This document shows positions 34,923-47,425 of a stretch of 64,000 nucleotides of DNA, piece by piece. Position 1 is the stretch's first letter, and each line of letters starts with the position of its first letter. Below the pieces are notes generated by a model. That model had not been told where the DNA came from and searched no databases. It worked only from the letters and a program-made list of their open reading frames with translations. The translations under genes were made by a program, and so were the position numbers. This DNA comes from Zeus faber (taxonomy: Eukaryota > Chordata > Actinopteri > Zeiformes > Zeidae): NCBI GenBank assembly GCA_960531495.1, contig OY482862.1, positions 18,518,767-18,582,766 on the forward strand, read 5' to 3'.

Positions 34923-35400
34923 CAGCCCAAGTCTATAACGCGCCTCGTCATGGATCATAATAGCGCACGCATATTATGATATGTTTTCCTCCGTCGGGAG
35001 GATTTATTTTGCTTGATATATTCAAAGGTTCCGCGGCGCATAGAACGGTCTGATTCTGATGAACACATTTAAATGCTATTTTCAAACCATCTCATGACCG
35101 TTGTTGGAAATCACAGTCCACTGTTCTGAGTCAACAGAAAGTGTGCGGAGAGTCAAAAGCGTGTTCTCGCGAGGAAACCCAGAAAACAAAGCGGATTTTC
35201 TCAGTCCTCCTCTCCATCTCTCTGGGCTGCTGTTGGCCTGTGATGGGAATAATAAGCAAGGCTGAGTTGAAGACGCCGTGTGTGGATGTGGATTTGATTA
35301 ACCTCCGCTCCAGGCTGATGGTCGGCAAAGTATCATTGCCTATTGACCTGCTGACGCTGAGCGGTATAGGATTGGAGCAAAGGTCTGGAGGTTTGGGACC
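34923..35400. other. Interval, nothing definite
   Basis: Repeat-free mixed sequence. A 102-codon plus frame and a 65-codon minus frame overlap and look fortuitous. Confidence 0.38.
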
Positions 35401-35640
35401 GGGCGGTGGTAACAGGCCTCGGCCTAATTGTCTGTTATTTGTAAGCTGAAGTTATTGGCAGCTGCCACTGTCTCGGGCCGCTCCGTTTCAAAGCCTCGGC
35501 AGGACGGACCAGGGCCTGCTAATTGCAATGGCCTTTTCATCATCTCAAATCAGACGCTTTCATACAAGACCCTGGAAAGTAGCATCCTCCTAGGCCATTA
35601 TTAAAGTGGGATAGCTGCTGTAATAACCCAACTGGACTCA
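35401..35640. promoter_or_regulatory. Candidate conserved non-coding block
   Basis: Contains the 16-mer TTGGCAGCTGCCACTG (35455-35470), also present at 2026-2041, then GCTAATTGCAATGGCC near 35518 and GGCCATTATTAAAG near 35593. Compact, motif-dense and free of simple repeats until the CT tract. Confidence 0.4.
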
Positions 35641-35682
35641 AGAGGTTGGACAGACAGACCACCGCCAGTGCAGGGTGTTACA

Positions 35683-35684
<2 letters not shown>

Positions 35685-35759
<75 letters not shown>
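35685..35759. repeat. (CT)n microsatellite
   Basis: About 75 bp of CT dinucleotides. The complementary GA tract is a potential GAGA-factor or triplex site. Confidence 0.98.
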
Positions 35760-35761
<2 letters not shown>

Positions 35762-36055
35762 CCCGCTATGGGAGTATTTAGCACTCGGCCCCATTGACCT
35801 CCTCTCTCTCGATCCGTACCTGACTGCCATAACCCGATTTTAACAGTCGTTTAATGTGTGTGTGGAGAGAGACACGAGTGGGGTGGGGTGTTGGTGTTGG
35901 TGTTGGGGGAGTGGGCTGGAAAGTTCAGTGGTGCTGCATTGTAAAGGAAGGCAACTGGTCCTCTTGACAAGAGATCAATACTGTCCTCGGAGTGGCTGGA
36001 GTCAAGCTGCTGAGTCTGACAGGGGGCTGTGTGGCGTAATTGGATCAGGGAGAGC
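35760..36055. other. Interval, GGTGTT repeats
   Basis: A short GGTGTTGGTGTTGG stretch near 35886-35906. The rest is unassigned. Confidence 0.45.
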
Positions 36056-36059
36056 AGCA

Positions 36060-36150
36060 AGTCGCCTGCCCACCCCCCACCACCACCCCACCCCCTCCCC
36101 ACACCCCCCACGACTCCAACCCACCCTCCACCCCTACCCCTTCAGCACTG
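36060..36150. repeat. C-rich low-complexity tract
   Basis: CCACCCC/CCCACACCCC strings for about 85 bp. The minus strand has repeated G runs and could form quadruplexes. Pro/His/Thr frames across it are artefacts. Confidence 0.85.
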
Positions 36151-36224
36151 TCACAGCTGTCACATGTCATCCCCCTGTACCGCTGTCACCCCGGGAGGCT
36201 CGCGGTTCTCACTCACCCCTTCCC

Positions 36225-36470
36225 CTCGCCCCCATGCAAATGTCCACTTAGCAGATGAATGCCGCCGATATTAGGCACATTCTTCATGCCTTTATGCAAA
36301 GGGAAGATCTATGTCATTTGAGAAATTTCATGGAAATAAAGGCGGCATTTATTCAACGGCGAAAGAGTGAAACAGCCGGAAAAAAAGTCAAAATGGTCTG
36401 GTTCAGCTTATTAAAAAAGGGGAAGGAAAATAAGGCTTGGGGAAAAACAAACAATAAATGAGTTTTGGAT
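36225..36470. promoter_or_regulatory. Candidate regulatory block with octamer
   Basis: ATGCAAAT octamer at 36234-36241 and a second near-octamer TATGCAAAG near 36293, in repeat-free sequence. Becomes purine/A-rich after about 36370. Confidence 0.3.
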
Positions 36471-36799
36471 AAAAGGATAGAAAAAATAAATAGCGGGGGG
36501 AGAAGGAAAAAATTGGACAACGTAATGAAAAATCCCTCACCTTTATCTCACTTCATATGAAACACTATCTTCTATTGACTGATGTGTAACCTCTCAACAT
36601 CTCACAAAAGTGTTTATAAAACAAACTAAATATTGTCTTCTTGTCTCCAGCGTCATCCAAGGAAAGATATGTTTTGAGCGAGCTTTGACTATAAATTGGT
36701 CAAGCACAACAGAATGGAAAATATATGCATTATGTATCATTTAAATTGTAATACATGATCACTTTTACCCGTTGCATTTTGTCTATTGAAGCATGGTAG
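36471..36799. other. AT-rich interval
   Basis: No gene, repeat family or motif cluster recognised. Confidence 0.45.
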
Positions 36800-37260
36800 A
36801 GACGATTGATTTCGCCCGGGAAGATTTCGGTTACAAAAGACCAATTCTGGTGATAATATTATTGTCTTTAGCTAATCTGACTGGTATTATCACTTGTGAG
36901 AGCTTTAAAAGACTCAAAGAGTACTGTTCCAATTCCTTTCAGAAGCCGAGATGGTTGTTTTGTCCACCGTGGCTGAAATGCTTTCTAAATCCAACAGTTT
37001 GAATGCCCCAGTAATTGTCACTATTTTATCAAAGGAGCCTGAGCGCATTTGGAATAATCACACACCATGTGACAGACACAGACGTTTCTGAGTGAGGACA
37101 TCAGAGAGCCGGGTGGATTAATGGCTGGTTAAACATTAAACAGGAATCCTTATGTAAATTTACTGCACCAATTAGGAGACACTGTCTCTGATGTAATCCG
37201 CCAAGAGACACTCTGCCCTCTATTTTCACACATTTAATCAAATTAAAAGCTTAGGAGCAG
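36800..37260. promoter_or_regulatory. Candidate conserved non-coding block
   Basis: Repeat-free 460 bp with GGTGATAATATTATTG near 36849, a GGATTAATGGCTGG near 37114, CACCAATTAGGAG near 37167 and ATTTAATCAAATTAAAAG near 37231. The 69-codon frame at 36793-37002 looks hydrophobic but matches nothing known and has no good start context. Confidence 0.38.
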
Positions 37261-37822
37261 CACGATTATCGGATTATCAATGAAACATGTACAATTCCTT
37301 TTAGTTTGGGCAAATAATGAATGGATTCGGGTACAATCTACCCGGCAGCTTAAGTCAATGTTGATCATTTTGGTTGTCTATGGTGTTGTTCCCAACGGTT
37401 CATTTTTATTATGATTTCCCTTCACTGCCTTTCATTGTTTCACAACAGGCATGGGCTCTTACATTTTTTGCTTTTGATGAGCAGGCGTATAAATTGAGGA
37501 TTTAAAGTGGAAATCCATAAAATCGTCTGTGTCGGGTGGATTACACCACAATTGCTAGAATTCCATTGGAAACTGCTACCTTTATTTATTTATGTTGGGT
37601 TTACCCTCTGTCACTTTTTTTGATCGATTGATTTTGGTCACTTTTGGTGGTGGCTGGGTGGGTGGTGCTGTTATTTTTTGCCAATGTTCATCCGTACAAC
37701 AATTATCTATGCTGGTTTATCAAATCAACATGAAAAAGGCAGACCGCCACCAATGGAGGAGCACATCGAAGAACACAAATATTAATTGTTTATTAAAAAT
37801 TGCCAGCTAATAAATATGGGAT

Positions 37823-37859
<37 letters not shown>

Positions 37860-38092
37860 CAAAATAATCTCAAAGATCACCACTGAGCACATGTTGTCAG
37901 TGTTTTTTGTCAAGGGCTCGTAGACATGGCCAATGGTTCCTGGTGATGTGGAGATTGGTTGTGGATGTTGGGAATGACAGAGTTCAGATGGCACTGCTTT
38001 GATCATGAGGGCTGAAGGCTCACAGACCTCAGGGCTGCAGCGGCAGCTCGGACAAGCAGTGCACACACAAACACCAAGGCATGTACATCATA

Positions 38093-38093
<1 letters not shown>

Positions 38094-38158
<65 letters not shown>
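38094..38158. repeat. (CA)n microsatellite
   Basis: About 65 bp of CA; the long His/Thr and Cys/Val frames across it are artefacts. Confidence 0.97.
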
Positions 38159-38160
<2 letters not shown>

Positions 38161-38711
38161 AGCAGTACATATATACAGTACACACGCGGTAAGGGTTACT
38201 ACACTCATAGCACAAGCGCACATGACCCGACATAAACACACCCTCTGAATGTGAGGCTGAATCATTGTTTCACTGCTCTATGACAGCAAATCCTCCTTCA
38301 GGGACCACATGCTCACCTCAGCGGTCTCAACGGTTCAGTGGTCCCAAGAATGTGGTTAACAAATGGGGAAAAAGCTCTCCAAATTCAGGGCGGTCGCAGG
38401 CTTGTGCTAAGTGATCTGTATTCCCTGAGAATCTGCTGTTCCCTAACCCTGTGAAATTAACAACACTTCCAGAAACTCGCCCCCTTCGACCTCCCACATA
38501 ATACCAAATTCAAAAAGCACCATGCATGGGTGTCCTGGCGTAATGTGGAAAAAATAAAAAATAAAAAAAATGGCCAGCAACAGCCAGAGCTAGATGTGTT
38601 CTAAGCCAAACATTGTAGGGTAATAAATATAGGTAAGATATTTAAGTCATAATGTGACTTAATTTCACCAAGGCGCACAACTAACGCACAGGTGCGGGAA
38701 TAAAGCAGTCG

Positions 38712-38734
38712 AAAAAAAAAAAAAAAAAAAAAAA
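38712..38734. repeat. Poly(A) tract
   Basis: About 23 consecutive As. Confidence 0.95.
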
Positions 38735-40199
38735 GGTTCCATCCTAGCATTTACATACCACTCATCACAGCGAGATTTCCTGGAAGGTACTAAATTTTTT
38801 ATTCAAAAAGGCATTAAATGGTGGGAAAATAAGTGTTTTGTAGAAATAATTTCCCAGAAACCACCTGGTGTATGACAAAGTACACAATAAGGAACAAGGC
38901 TGCAGTAGTATCCAGGCAAGTGAAGATTGGCAGGTGAAAGTGAGGCTTACAGGCTGACCTACACACGAGACCTCTTCAGACGTGACTCATAATCACTACT
39001 CTGGGTAAGTCACATTGTCTGCTAAAAGGCAGCCAAAGCCATTATGGGTGTGCTTAAAACTCCACTTAAAGATCACTTTATAGCCTATTACTTAAACTGC
39101 AGTTTGGTATTTACATGACACTTTCAGGACATTTTTTGGTTTAGTAATACAATTGCTTGTGGCTTGAACACGTTATGTGGGGGTCTGTTATGACAAAAGT
39201 GTTCAACATTCCGGTGAAAAGAACATGAAGGAATTGGGGATCCCCACTGAAGTGCTTGGGGCGGTTGTGGTTACTCTAAGGACCTGGACTATTAGAAAAC
39301 ACCAGGGATATGAATGGAAAACTTTGGTGAATATACATTTCATTCCAAATTTGGGGATCTTCAATATCTAAAACTTTGAGGGTAAAGAAAAATCCATATT
39401 TAGCATATTTATTTAGCTGGTGCTTAAAGCATGTGCTTCTCTACAGTATACAGTTTCCATTGTTGGTGGCGGGGTCCACCTTTGCTAGCAAGAATGCACT
39501 GATCAGTCAAGTAAACTGGGTCACTGGTCAGTAAACTGTCGATATGGATGAACGTTCACAAAAAATAATATTTTTTCCAGATGAGAAAATATCCCCACCA
39601 GCTCAAGCATGTAAAAAAAAAAGAACAAATTAGATCGATCAGAAGAAATGCTTACGAGGAAAAATGTCACTGTCTGTGAAGATGAAGATTTTTTTTTAAC
39701 GGGATTCTGGAACTTGTAGTGTAATCCACCCAGCACAGACACAGTCTTATGGCTGTTCACTTTAAACTGGACACGACCACATTTCGTGGGGTTGAAAATT
39801 AAACTTTTGTTGCAGGCCAATGGTGTGGTGACTTGAGATGGTGCAGCTCCTCAATTGTACATTGCATGAGCAGGGCCTGGTCCCCGAGCAAGATGAGCTT
39901 GGATCAGTGGAGACGGCTGCTACCCTGGGGTCTGCCACGACCCGCTCTAATGTGATGTGGAACTGGGGTGATGGCGTGTAAATAAAGGGAGAAAGAATTG
40001 TGAATCCCGTCATGGCTGAACCAGGCAAAGTGAAGCAGCTCAAGCAAAGATGGTTGCCTGCAAACCAGGCCGGGAGGTGGCTTGTGTCTCAACGCACACG
40101 GCCGGTGGCAGCAGCGACCACGGCAGCGGTTAGCCGGCCGGGGAGAGAAGGAGTGTCACTGTCGCCACGTCGCTCTCGCTGCCTCCCCCTGGCTTGACA

Positions 40200-40700
40200 G
40201 CTCTGGACCAATTCGCTGCCTGCTCATTGCTGACATATGACTTAATAACCTGAATGCGCTCTAATGAAAAGCCATATGAAAGCAATTATGGCTATCAGGC
40301 CCGGCCATGGCAGGTGTTGTGTGGGTAACAACTCAAGCCTTTTTCTGAACTTCTTAATCCCCATCTGAGGAACCATGATGAGATAAGATTAGCCGCGCAT
40401 GAATTCTAAATGCTACCTTCCCCCCCCCTCCTCTTTCATAATTGTTTGATAGATAATGAGACCATCTAAATAAAATGTCATCATCGTGGGCATTCTGACG
40501 AAAGCACCTCCGATTTCAATATCCTGCTCTGTGTGAGCTCCGTGCATTGTGTAAATGTCCCCTCGACAAAGGATTACAATCAATTAAACATTTATGAAAA
40601 TGGCATCACTTCCTGAAACACTGGGTTGTTTCCTCTGACATTTTGCTCCTATTATATTTCCAGACATTTGATGCTGTTTCGATATACACTTGGACATTTT
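40200..40700. promoter_or_regulatory. Candidate conserved non-coding block
   Basis: Contains GAAAGCAATTATGGC near 40277, ATAATTGTTTGATAGATAATG near 40438 (split cores), GATAAGATTAGCC near 40381 (GATA type) and ATTACAATCAATTAAAC near 40573. Only a short C8 run interrupts otherwise repeat-free sequence. Confidence 0.4.
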
Positions 40701-40879
40701 GACAAACACCAAAACTGGCAATGAGACCAAGTGTTTCTTTCGTTCCAGCGGTTTGACAGAAAAGTGACTTGTAATTCTCAATAGCGAAGAGAGATCATGG
40801 CCAATTAAGATAAGGCTCACCAGCAGCCTGTCAGAGATACAATACAAACTACAAAATGATAGTCATTTAATGACTTACA

Positions 40880-41125
40880 TGTTTAATTGTTTACATTTTG
40901 GGAATTTATTGTTGTTTTATATGTTTGTGTGCTTTTTTTTATTTTTTTTTATCAATTTGCATCATTTAATTTTAGTTGGGTTTGAGTCCTTGCTATGCAT
41001 AGGTGTCTTTATGTGTTTCTTTTTATGCTTTTATTCTTCTTTGCTTTGATATACTGTATTTTTATATCTTCTGTCAAGCACTATGAATTGCCCGTGAGTA
41101 TGAAATGCGCCAAACAAATTGACTT
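40880..41125 (+). mobile_element. Degenerate LINE/SINE-type 3' tail, copy 2
   Basis: GTCAAGCACTATGAATTGCC at about 41073, then GTGAGTATGAAATGCGCCAA and ACAAATTGACTTTCC. Same layout as the tails near 9.84 and 47.37 kb. Upstream T-rich sequence resembles the region before copy 1. Confidence 0.5.
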
Positions 41126-41889
41126 TCCTCTCCTTAACGATGAAAAAAGATTGTATCGCAGAGAAATGAGTTCACGTTTAGTACATTTTGTTCTTGTGCT
41201 TTAAAAATATTAAAAAACGTCAAAATATTGTTTCTTGTGTTTACACTAAACCTCCACTGAGCGGTGCTTCACCTCAGAGCCTCATATACACAAACAGAGA
41301 AAACAACAGATGAGAATTTCTGTTGGTGGAATGTTTATCGGATGAGTTGGGAAACACCTTTAACATTGAGTAGATTCTTATCCTCTGTTTAGAATTCATA
41401 TTTGTATTTACACACAATACCATTGCACATAATATAACTCACTTTCATCCACAGACTGGCATGAAGTCTACTCCTTTTCTAACCGAGTTTGCCTAATATC
41501 AGCGAGGCCGCGGGGAGAGCTTGTCAATGTTTGCCAGTGGGTTTGCTCAAGGATGAGAATGTGATGAAAATCACACCTCTCTATATACAGGAGACGTAAT
41601 TTTAATTCACTGTATAAAAAAAAAAGAAAAGATAAACCGGAAATTCTGCTTACTTGCCACCCAAGGCTCTGCAATTCCCACACATTTCAGGAAAAAAAAA
41701 GTTCACCTTGATCATAAAAAAAAAGTGAAAAACAAAAAAAATAAATCTATGATACGTTCGTCCAACGTGTCCGCATTAATGCATTATTGACAACATACCT
41801 TCAAGTCTTTCCTGCGTTTTATGGAAAATTTGTAAACAGACAGAAAGGCCTGAAATTTATGCGGAAATTCAGAGGGAAAAACAGTATAA
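41126..41889. other. Interval, nothing recognised
   Basis: AT-rich with several short A runs. No gene seen. Confidence 0.45.
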
Positions 41890-42560
41890 TTTGGATAAAC
41901 AGCATGGTTCATTCCACCGTAATTCTTTATTCAACTGGCATATCATGGAAATTTCAACAGTCATAGCAGATTAACCTTGCGTGTGCTTTCTGTGGTGCTC
42001 TCTTTGATAGATTTACATGCATGCCGATCAAAACTCTGTTTGGAAAGAGACAGACGGTTTATTGCATTTTCATCCCTTTTTCACCGCTTTGACCTTCCTC
42101 TTTCAAAAATAATCACAAACTGTTATGTTTGAATATTTCGTCATGATAAATGTATAAATAATGAATTGCTTGAGGATGGACTTTTCTCAGAGGACCGTGG
42201 GCTTGAGGAATGTCTGCTGCCTGGTCAGTGTAATACAATCTTTCAGACAACAGTGCATTGGCCTTAACATGGACGAAGACTCACAGCAGAGAAATACAAT
42301 TGGTAGATTGACATCTTCCTGCAGTGGCACCTTAAAAAAAATGTTTTGTATTTACACTTGCGCTTCCAATCCATGAACTTTCCATTTGTGACAGAGCCAT
42401 GAACGCAATTTTTTTTATTTATTTTTTTGCGCAAATAAAGCCACCTACTAATAACTTGCGGTGGAACATTAGACGGAAAAATGGATCGGGCTCTGTAGAG
42501 ACAGCGGCTTTCATTCTATCGAACAGCCTCTTTAAAAGGACCATCAATGTCTGCAAAATT
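41890..42560. promoter_or_regulatory. Candidate cis-regulatory block
   Basis: Repeat-poor sequence with CACCGTAATTCTTTATTC near 41917, GTAATACAATC near 42229, and GCGCAAATAAAGCC near 42430. Motif density is lower than in other blocks; weakest of the group. Confidence 0.25.
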
Positions 42561-42749
42561 CAGACGACATGATGGGAAACCTACCTGCGTCCGGACACGG
42601 ACATGAACACGGCTCTCCGTGCGCCCAGATCCCTGTGCCCCGTTCCCCCAAATAAAACAAGTAAAACCATGTGGGGACAGGGCACGACTCGTAGACTCGT
42701 TAATATTATTTTCTGCGCATTACGCATTTTTTATTTGTATTTTTTTATC

Positions 42750-42954
42750 CGTCCGAAAGAAGCTCAGGAGGTAGAGCTGGTCTTCTAGTAATCTAAAGGT
42801 TGCTGGTTCGATCCCAGGCTCCTCCTGCTAGCATGCTGTATTGTCCTTGAGCAAGACACTTAACCCCTAATTGCTCCTGATGGCTGCGTCTGTCGGTGTT
42901 TGAACAATTGTAAGTCGCTTTGGATAAAAGCGTCTGCTCAATGTAATGTAATGG
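42750..42954 (+). mobile_element. tRNA-derived SINE, near complete
   Basis: The head carries a tRNA-like A box, AGCTCAGGAGGTAGAGC (42761-42777), and a B box, GGTTCGATCCC (42805-42815), about 30 bp apart as in Pol III promoters. The body has TGTCCTTGAGCAAGACACTT near 42842 and AACCCC.AATTGCTCC, both hallmarks of common teleost SINEs. The tail TAAGTCGCTTTGGATAAAAG ends in a TGTAATGTAATG repeat. Length about 205 bp. The orphan tail at 11549-11596 belongs to the same family. Confidence 0.88.
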
Positions 42955-44226
42955 GTTGAAAGCGCTCCATAGCAGGAAGTGATGCCGCGTTCATGGGAAC
43001 TCACAAAACTCCAAAGTGATGCCGTGCTCATGGGAAATGTCTTGTTTAAATCAATGTTCTGTTCAATTGGTTGGGTATTCTTTTGTAATTTGTTCAATGA
43101 AAGCATGTTTGAAATAGTATATTTCATTTCTTCATTCAGTGGGCATAGGCTATTCATAATATGCAAGCTTCAATAATTGTTCATCGTAAGTCATATCATC
43201 ACCGCAATACTGAACAATGTTAATGCACATCACAGATTTTCCTCATATCATGCAGGCCTAGTATGGTCCTTTAAATGTTCTTATATTTCACTGAAAACAT
43301 TGCTATCAAAGGTGTAGGCTATAGACTGCATTGTGTGTCTTGAAATTTAAGTTGTGGCCAGTGGGATGGTACAGTGACCATAGTGTTATTATTCCTTATA
43401 TACCAATGAAAAGAGCAAGTACTTCCTCCTCCCTTGACAGTTTGTCCTCTAAGCAAAGTTGCTGACATTGTGGAAAGATGAGTGTCAACACAGCGGAGTG
43501 GTGCTTGTGATTTGCTTCAGATCGGAACCCATTTACACCACTTTACACAAATTAGTAATGGTATCCCCGGGTGGCGTGCACAATATACAACAGTGTGAAT
43601 ACAATATCCATATGCACTGTGGGACCCAAGATATGTGGCAAAAGATAGGGATCCTCCATAGAAATATGAAATCCACTCTTTCTCCCTCCATATATAATCA
43701 GCCGGCCCGCTGAGGGACGAGATATCAGCCCAGCTTTCCATTTGCTGATATAGTGGCAACAACAGCATTAAGAAATCACCCTGAATGTGCTGGGGTAGAT
43801 AACTGAACATGTTGGGTGTCTACGGGCGCTATATTTACACAAAACAGGGAGCAGATAGGGTAGATCTAATTGACTAGGTAACAGTTTGCCAGGGCTGGTA
43901 TGACAGCTCTCCGAGTCGAGTGGACCATGGGGCTTACGCGGAGGCTGTCACAGAGCAACAGATTAGTGCTGACGTCTCTGCCACATCAATTACAACCCGC
44001 TGCTTGGCTTGGGAGGAATCCCCACTACCGTCTCTTCATGGCGACCAAGCAGAAACTGGCTGTGTCAGAGGTCATCCAGCGGAAGGGGCACAAGGCCTCA
44101 GCCCTCCCAGTGGGAATGGTTCTTGTGGCTTGGTGGTTCATGGACCCCCTATGGAGGGAGGTGCCACAGACAGTTCCACAACCCACACAGGACCTGTCAC
44201 TCACTGAAGCTGCATGGTCCTACGCA
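42955..44226. other. Interval, nothing definite
   Basis: A short duplication (AGTGATGCCGCGTTCATGGG near 42977 and AGTGATGCCGTGCTCATGGG near 43015) lies just after the SINE, a 38-bp direct repeat. Between 43890 and 44220 a 110-150 codon frame is open in all three plus frames with no family resemblance. Confidence 0.42.
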
Positions 44227-44230
44227 GTGT

Positions 44231-44263
<33 letters not shown>

Positions 44264-44277
44264 GGGGGGGGGCGGGG
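44227..44277. repeat. (TG)n tract followed by G-rich run
   Basis: TG repeats to about 44263, then GGGGGGGGGCGGGG. Confidence 0.96.
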
Positions 44278-45299
44278 TTATTGGCTAGGCTGTACACTGG
44301 ACTGTACACTATGTGCTCTTCGCTCTTTCATGCTTTACCCATAGGTTGTGTTCAATCCAATTAAGGTTCTGGGTTTAATTATACAATGAAATAAAAACGC
44401 ATATCAAACATTAGTTGGTACATTGAATGCACCAAACTTTTTTTGGTGATATAAACCATTCAGTAATAGATAAATACTTAAATACAGAGATCCCTACAAC
44501 AAGTATTGTGACTTTCAAAGTATCGTCTGATCGATGCAAATACCTTGAAGGAAACAGTCTATTTTATACACATCTAGACACAATGAACATCAAAATGATG
44601 AATGAGGCGTACATTTAAGAAATGCATTGAATAATTCCCACTCCCTTTTAACATATACTCAAGTTCCAGGCATGTTTGCTCAATGCCGGAAGCCACCAGG
44701 CCAAAGCGGCAGGAAGCCATCACATAGTGTTACCGCATCTACTCTGTCTGTTATTGTCCAGCCTTCCAGCCTCCGACCAGTCAAATCCCCACGCACAACA
44801 CGCCCAGATCCCCGTCCCGGGCAGTGGGGGGCTGACACCATGAATTAGTCAGCCAGGGCTGCTGATAGCACCAATACCTCCACCTACAGTCTGGACCCCT
44901 GCCAGGAACCTCCACCACCAGCCACAGCCACTCAGCTGCTGGAGCCATCAGGGTGGTTGCAATCCACACAGATTGCTTCATTTTCTTCATTTTACATCTG
45001 TATAGTTTCAAATGCTTACAGCTTTTTCAAAAGTAAGGCTTCCACAAGATAACAAATCACAATATAAATACTCACATATAACCTCTTACGGACTCTCATA
45101 TATAACACTAAATACACATTGTGATCAAGACCAAGAAAAGGGATGAGACTCGTTCCCGGATCACACATAAAGCATCACTGCGGAGTATCATAAGCCATTT
45201 AACTTCAATTAGATGAGATGTCATGCTCACCTTTCTGCTGTGACAACAAATTAATGGAGAGCTAAAGAGAATTAAAACAGTTGTAAGTGAAACCTTTTT
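44278..45299. other. Interval, nothing recognised
   Basis: Mixed unique sequence; a minus-strand frame at 44781-45011 overlaps plus frames and is not recognised. Confidence 0.42.
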
Positions 45300-45760
45300 C
45301 CTCCCCTCAGCTGCACCACTGGATCCCAGCCTTACTTTAAAGCTCATGAGAATTTAGATCAAACCCCTCCTGTGCAGAGCTGAGTGAGACCGGCCATAAA
45401 TTGCTAATAGACTAAATGAAACGAGGTAGGAGGCTGCTGCTCTGCAGCAATTACCCCTCACATCTAGTCATTCATATCCCTGCATGTCTCATTTCATCAG
45501 GGTAGCATCGGCACTTTGTCAGGCCCTCTCTGTCGGGCGGCTGGCTGGCAGCCCTCAGTTGGCTGTCCCAGACAGAGAGCGCTGACCAAGTCCACTGCTG
45601 GGGAGCATTTGAAACAACAAAGGGTCGTTTGACCGTCTGGCCGTCCACAGGGGCAGGTCCTCTTCCTGCCTTTCATGTAGCATGGCTTCATATAATCAAT
45701 TATTAATCAAAGAGACGTTTTGAAGACTCAAAGACGCTTCTGCGGTACCACTCCTAAGTA
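45300..45760. promoter_or_regulatory. Candidate conserved non-coding block
   Basis: Contains CATAAATTGCTAATAGAC near 45396, AGCAATTACCCC near 45447, and AATCAATTATTAATCAAAG near 45694. Also a CAGCTGC E-box near 45309. Repeat-free; sense and antisense frames overlap without protein character. Confidence 0.4.
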
Positions 45761-47189
45761 TCTCTCTGTCTTTATGTATTTGTTTAGCCGCCCTTTCATG
45801 CCTGTATTCCTGATGGCGTCACATGTTTCTGATGAGCCGCTGTCAAGGCACCAGCTTATGCAACCCGAGGTTCCCTTTTCAAGTGGTAATACAGTGATGA
45901 TGAATGATAGATCTGCAGATGGGCCTGGATATCGCACCCAGAAAAAAAAGTTAATCAGTGAGTGATGATCACAGTCAGAACATCCCAGAGTCTGACTTCT
46001 AGACACACTGTTAGACGCACAAAGTTAGGGCGTAGCGTTTTGTTGCGTGTGTTTATTTTCTTTTTACTATCTGAATATCAATTGCCAAGTTTGGATAAAA
46101 TAGAATAATATAAGCCCAAATAATAGCCATATTTAAGCGGGAACCAAGCCAAACACAGCCTCTGTGCGTTTTTAGTGGAGAAAAAAGGAAGGAATAACTC
46201 CTTTCCCAACATTATTTTTTATAATCAGGGCAGGAGAATAACGGACCAACTACAGTGTTTTAATGAGTCGAATATTCCAGAACTAATGACTTTATTTAGC
46301 CGGTAGGATAAAGGAGAAGAGAAAGTTCAGACAACCAGCGGATTTATTTTCTTGGCAAGATATGAATATTGATGATGTGTGGGTTCTGAATCTGCCCTCA
46401 TTGGTGGAGTGCAAATTAGTCTTTATTGGTGGAATTGGTGCCAGCATTGAGTGCTGAATGCTGTTTGTGCAGTGGGAAAAGAGACAGGATGAGATAGCAA
46501 GCTTCAAATAAGGTGGTATGTTATTGTCGTCTCTATGACACTTATATCTTGTAGCTATCTTTATACAGGGTACAACTTAAACTGGGGGGGGGGGCAGAAA
46601 ATACAACTCAGGGGCCAAAGCCCCTCATGCTCCCTTGTCGAGTCGGACCCGGTAACCGTACCTTTAATGTATAGACCTTGGTATCCTTACCCCAATGGAA
46701 AGCGATTTACCCGGTGAAAGAATATGTTTTTCAGAAAAACTCTTTTGTCACCGTTTGAGTTCATCCCATCCCCATTGGATGAATATGTAATATTTCAAAT
46801 CAAACTGAAAAATATTCTCGCATTTAACTAACTAAAGCCCTTTTTTCTCATATGAACTACGGACAATGTCAAAAGAATGAGGTCCAGACATTGTCTGGAG
46901 TTGCACTTTCACGCATATGGCACATGTACAGTATATGGACGTCTATGCAATATCAATGAAAGTGTGGAAAGCAATATACAGGCAAGCAGAAAAGAGTACG
47001 AAGCAGCTACACTCCTTGCACAATGGTCCCACCGGAAAATTGGCCGTGCAAGTTGCCGGGTAAAGTCCATTTAATATCCGGTCCAATTCAGCGTTTGCCT
47101 TCTCACATACAGCTCCTCCGGATAGTGAAAGTGAAAGCAGCTTAAGTCTAAGATATTCAGTCAAATTTTATATTGACATATCAAGGTGA
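45761..47189. other. Interval, nothing definite
   Basis: G10 run near 46585. A stretch at 46860-47080 is unique. No gene or mobile element recognised. Confidence 0.42.
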
Positions 47190-47217
47190 GAATGTCTTGA
47201 AGTAATTCAAGACATTC
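47190..47217. other. Perfect 12-bp hairpin with direct repeat
   Basis: GAATGTCTTGAA (47190-47201) and TTCAAGACATTC (47206-47217) form a perfect stem around GTAA. The second arm continues into another ATTCAAGAC copy. Not in a recognised repeat. Confidence 0.85.
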
Positions 47218-47344
47218 AAGACAATAATTTGAGACCGATAATGTCAGAGAAATAATGACTGAAAATCTTTCACTGAGGAATGACCGTGATCATTGGATGC
47301 CTTGTTCCAAATTGATGACCAAAAACAGAAATGTAGCACATTTA

Positions 47345-47425
47345 TTTTTATTAAATGCCTTTTATGTCTTAAGTAAAGCACTTTGAATTGCCCTTGCATA
47401 TTAAATGTGCACACAAATGAACATG
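47345..47425 (+). mobile_element. Degenerate LINE/SINE-type 3' tail, copy 3
   Basis: AAGTAAAGCACTTTGAATTG at about 47374, then CCCTTGCATATTAAATGTGC and ACACAAATGAACATG. This is the closest of the three copies to the teleost consensus 'TAAAGCACTTTGAATTG'. Confidence 0.55.

Larger units (their letters stand above)
37261..40199. other. Long interval with simple repeats only
   Basis: Contains a (TA)n tract at 37824-37849, (CA)n at 38094-38158 and poly(A) at 38712-38734. Other sequence is mixed, and the frames of 60-99 codons overlap on both strands and match no known family. A moderately GC-rich piece at about 39890-40200 may be regulatory, with no clear boundaries. Confidence 0.45.

Noticed and set aside
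42750..42825. Possible functional tRNA gene
   Set aside because: A and B boxes are good, but the acceptor stem does not pair and the sequence runs on into a SINE body and tail.
43900..44364. A 154-codon frame
   Set aside because: All three plus frames are open here, the end lies in a TG microsatellite, and no motif is recognisable.
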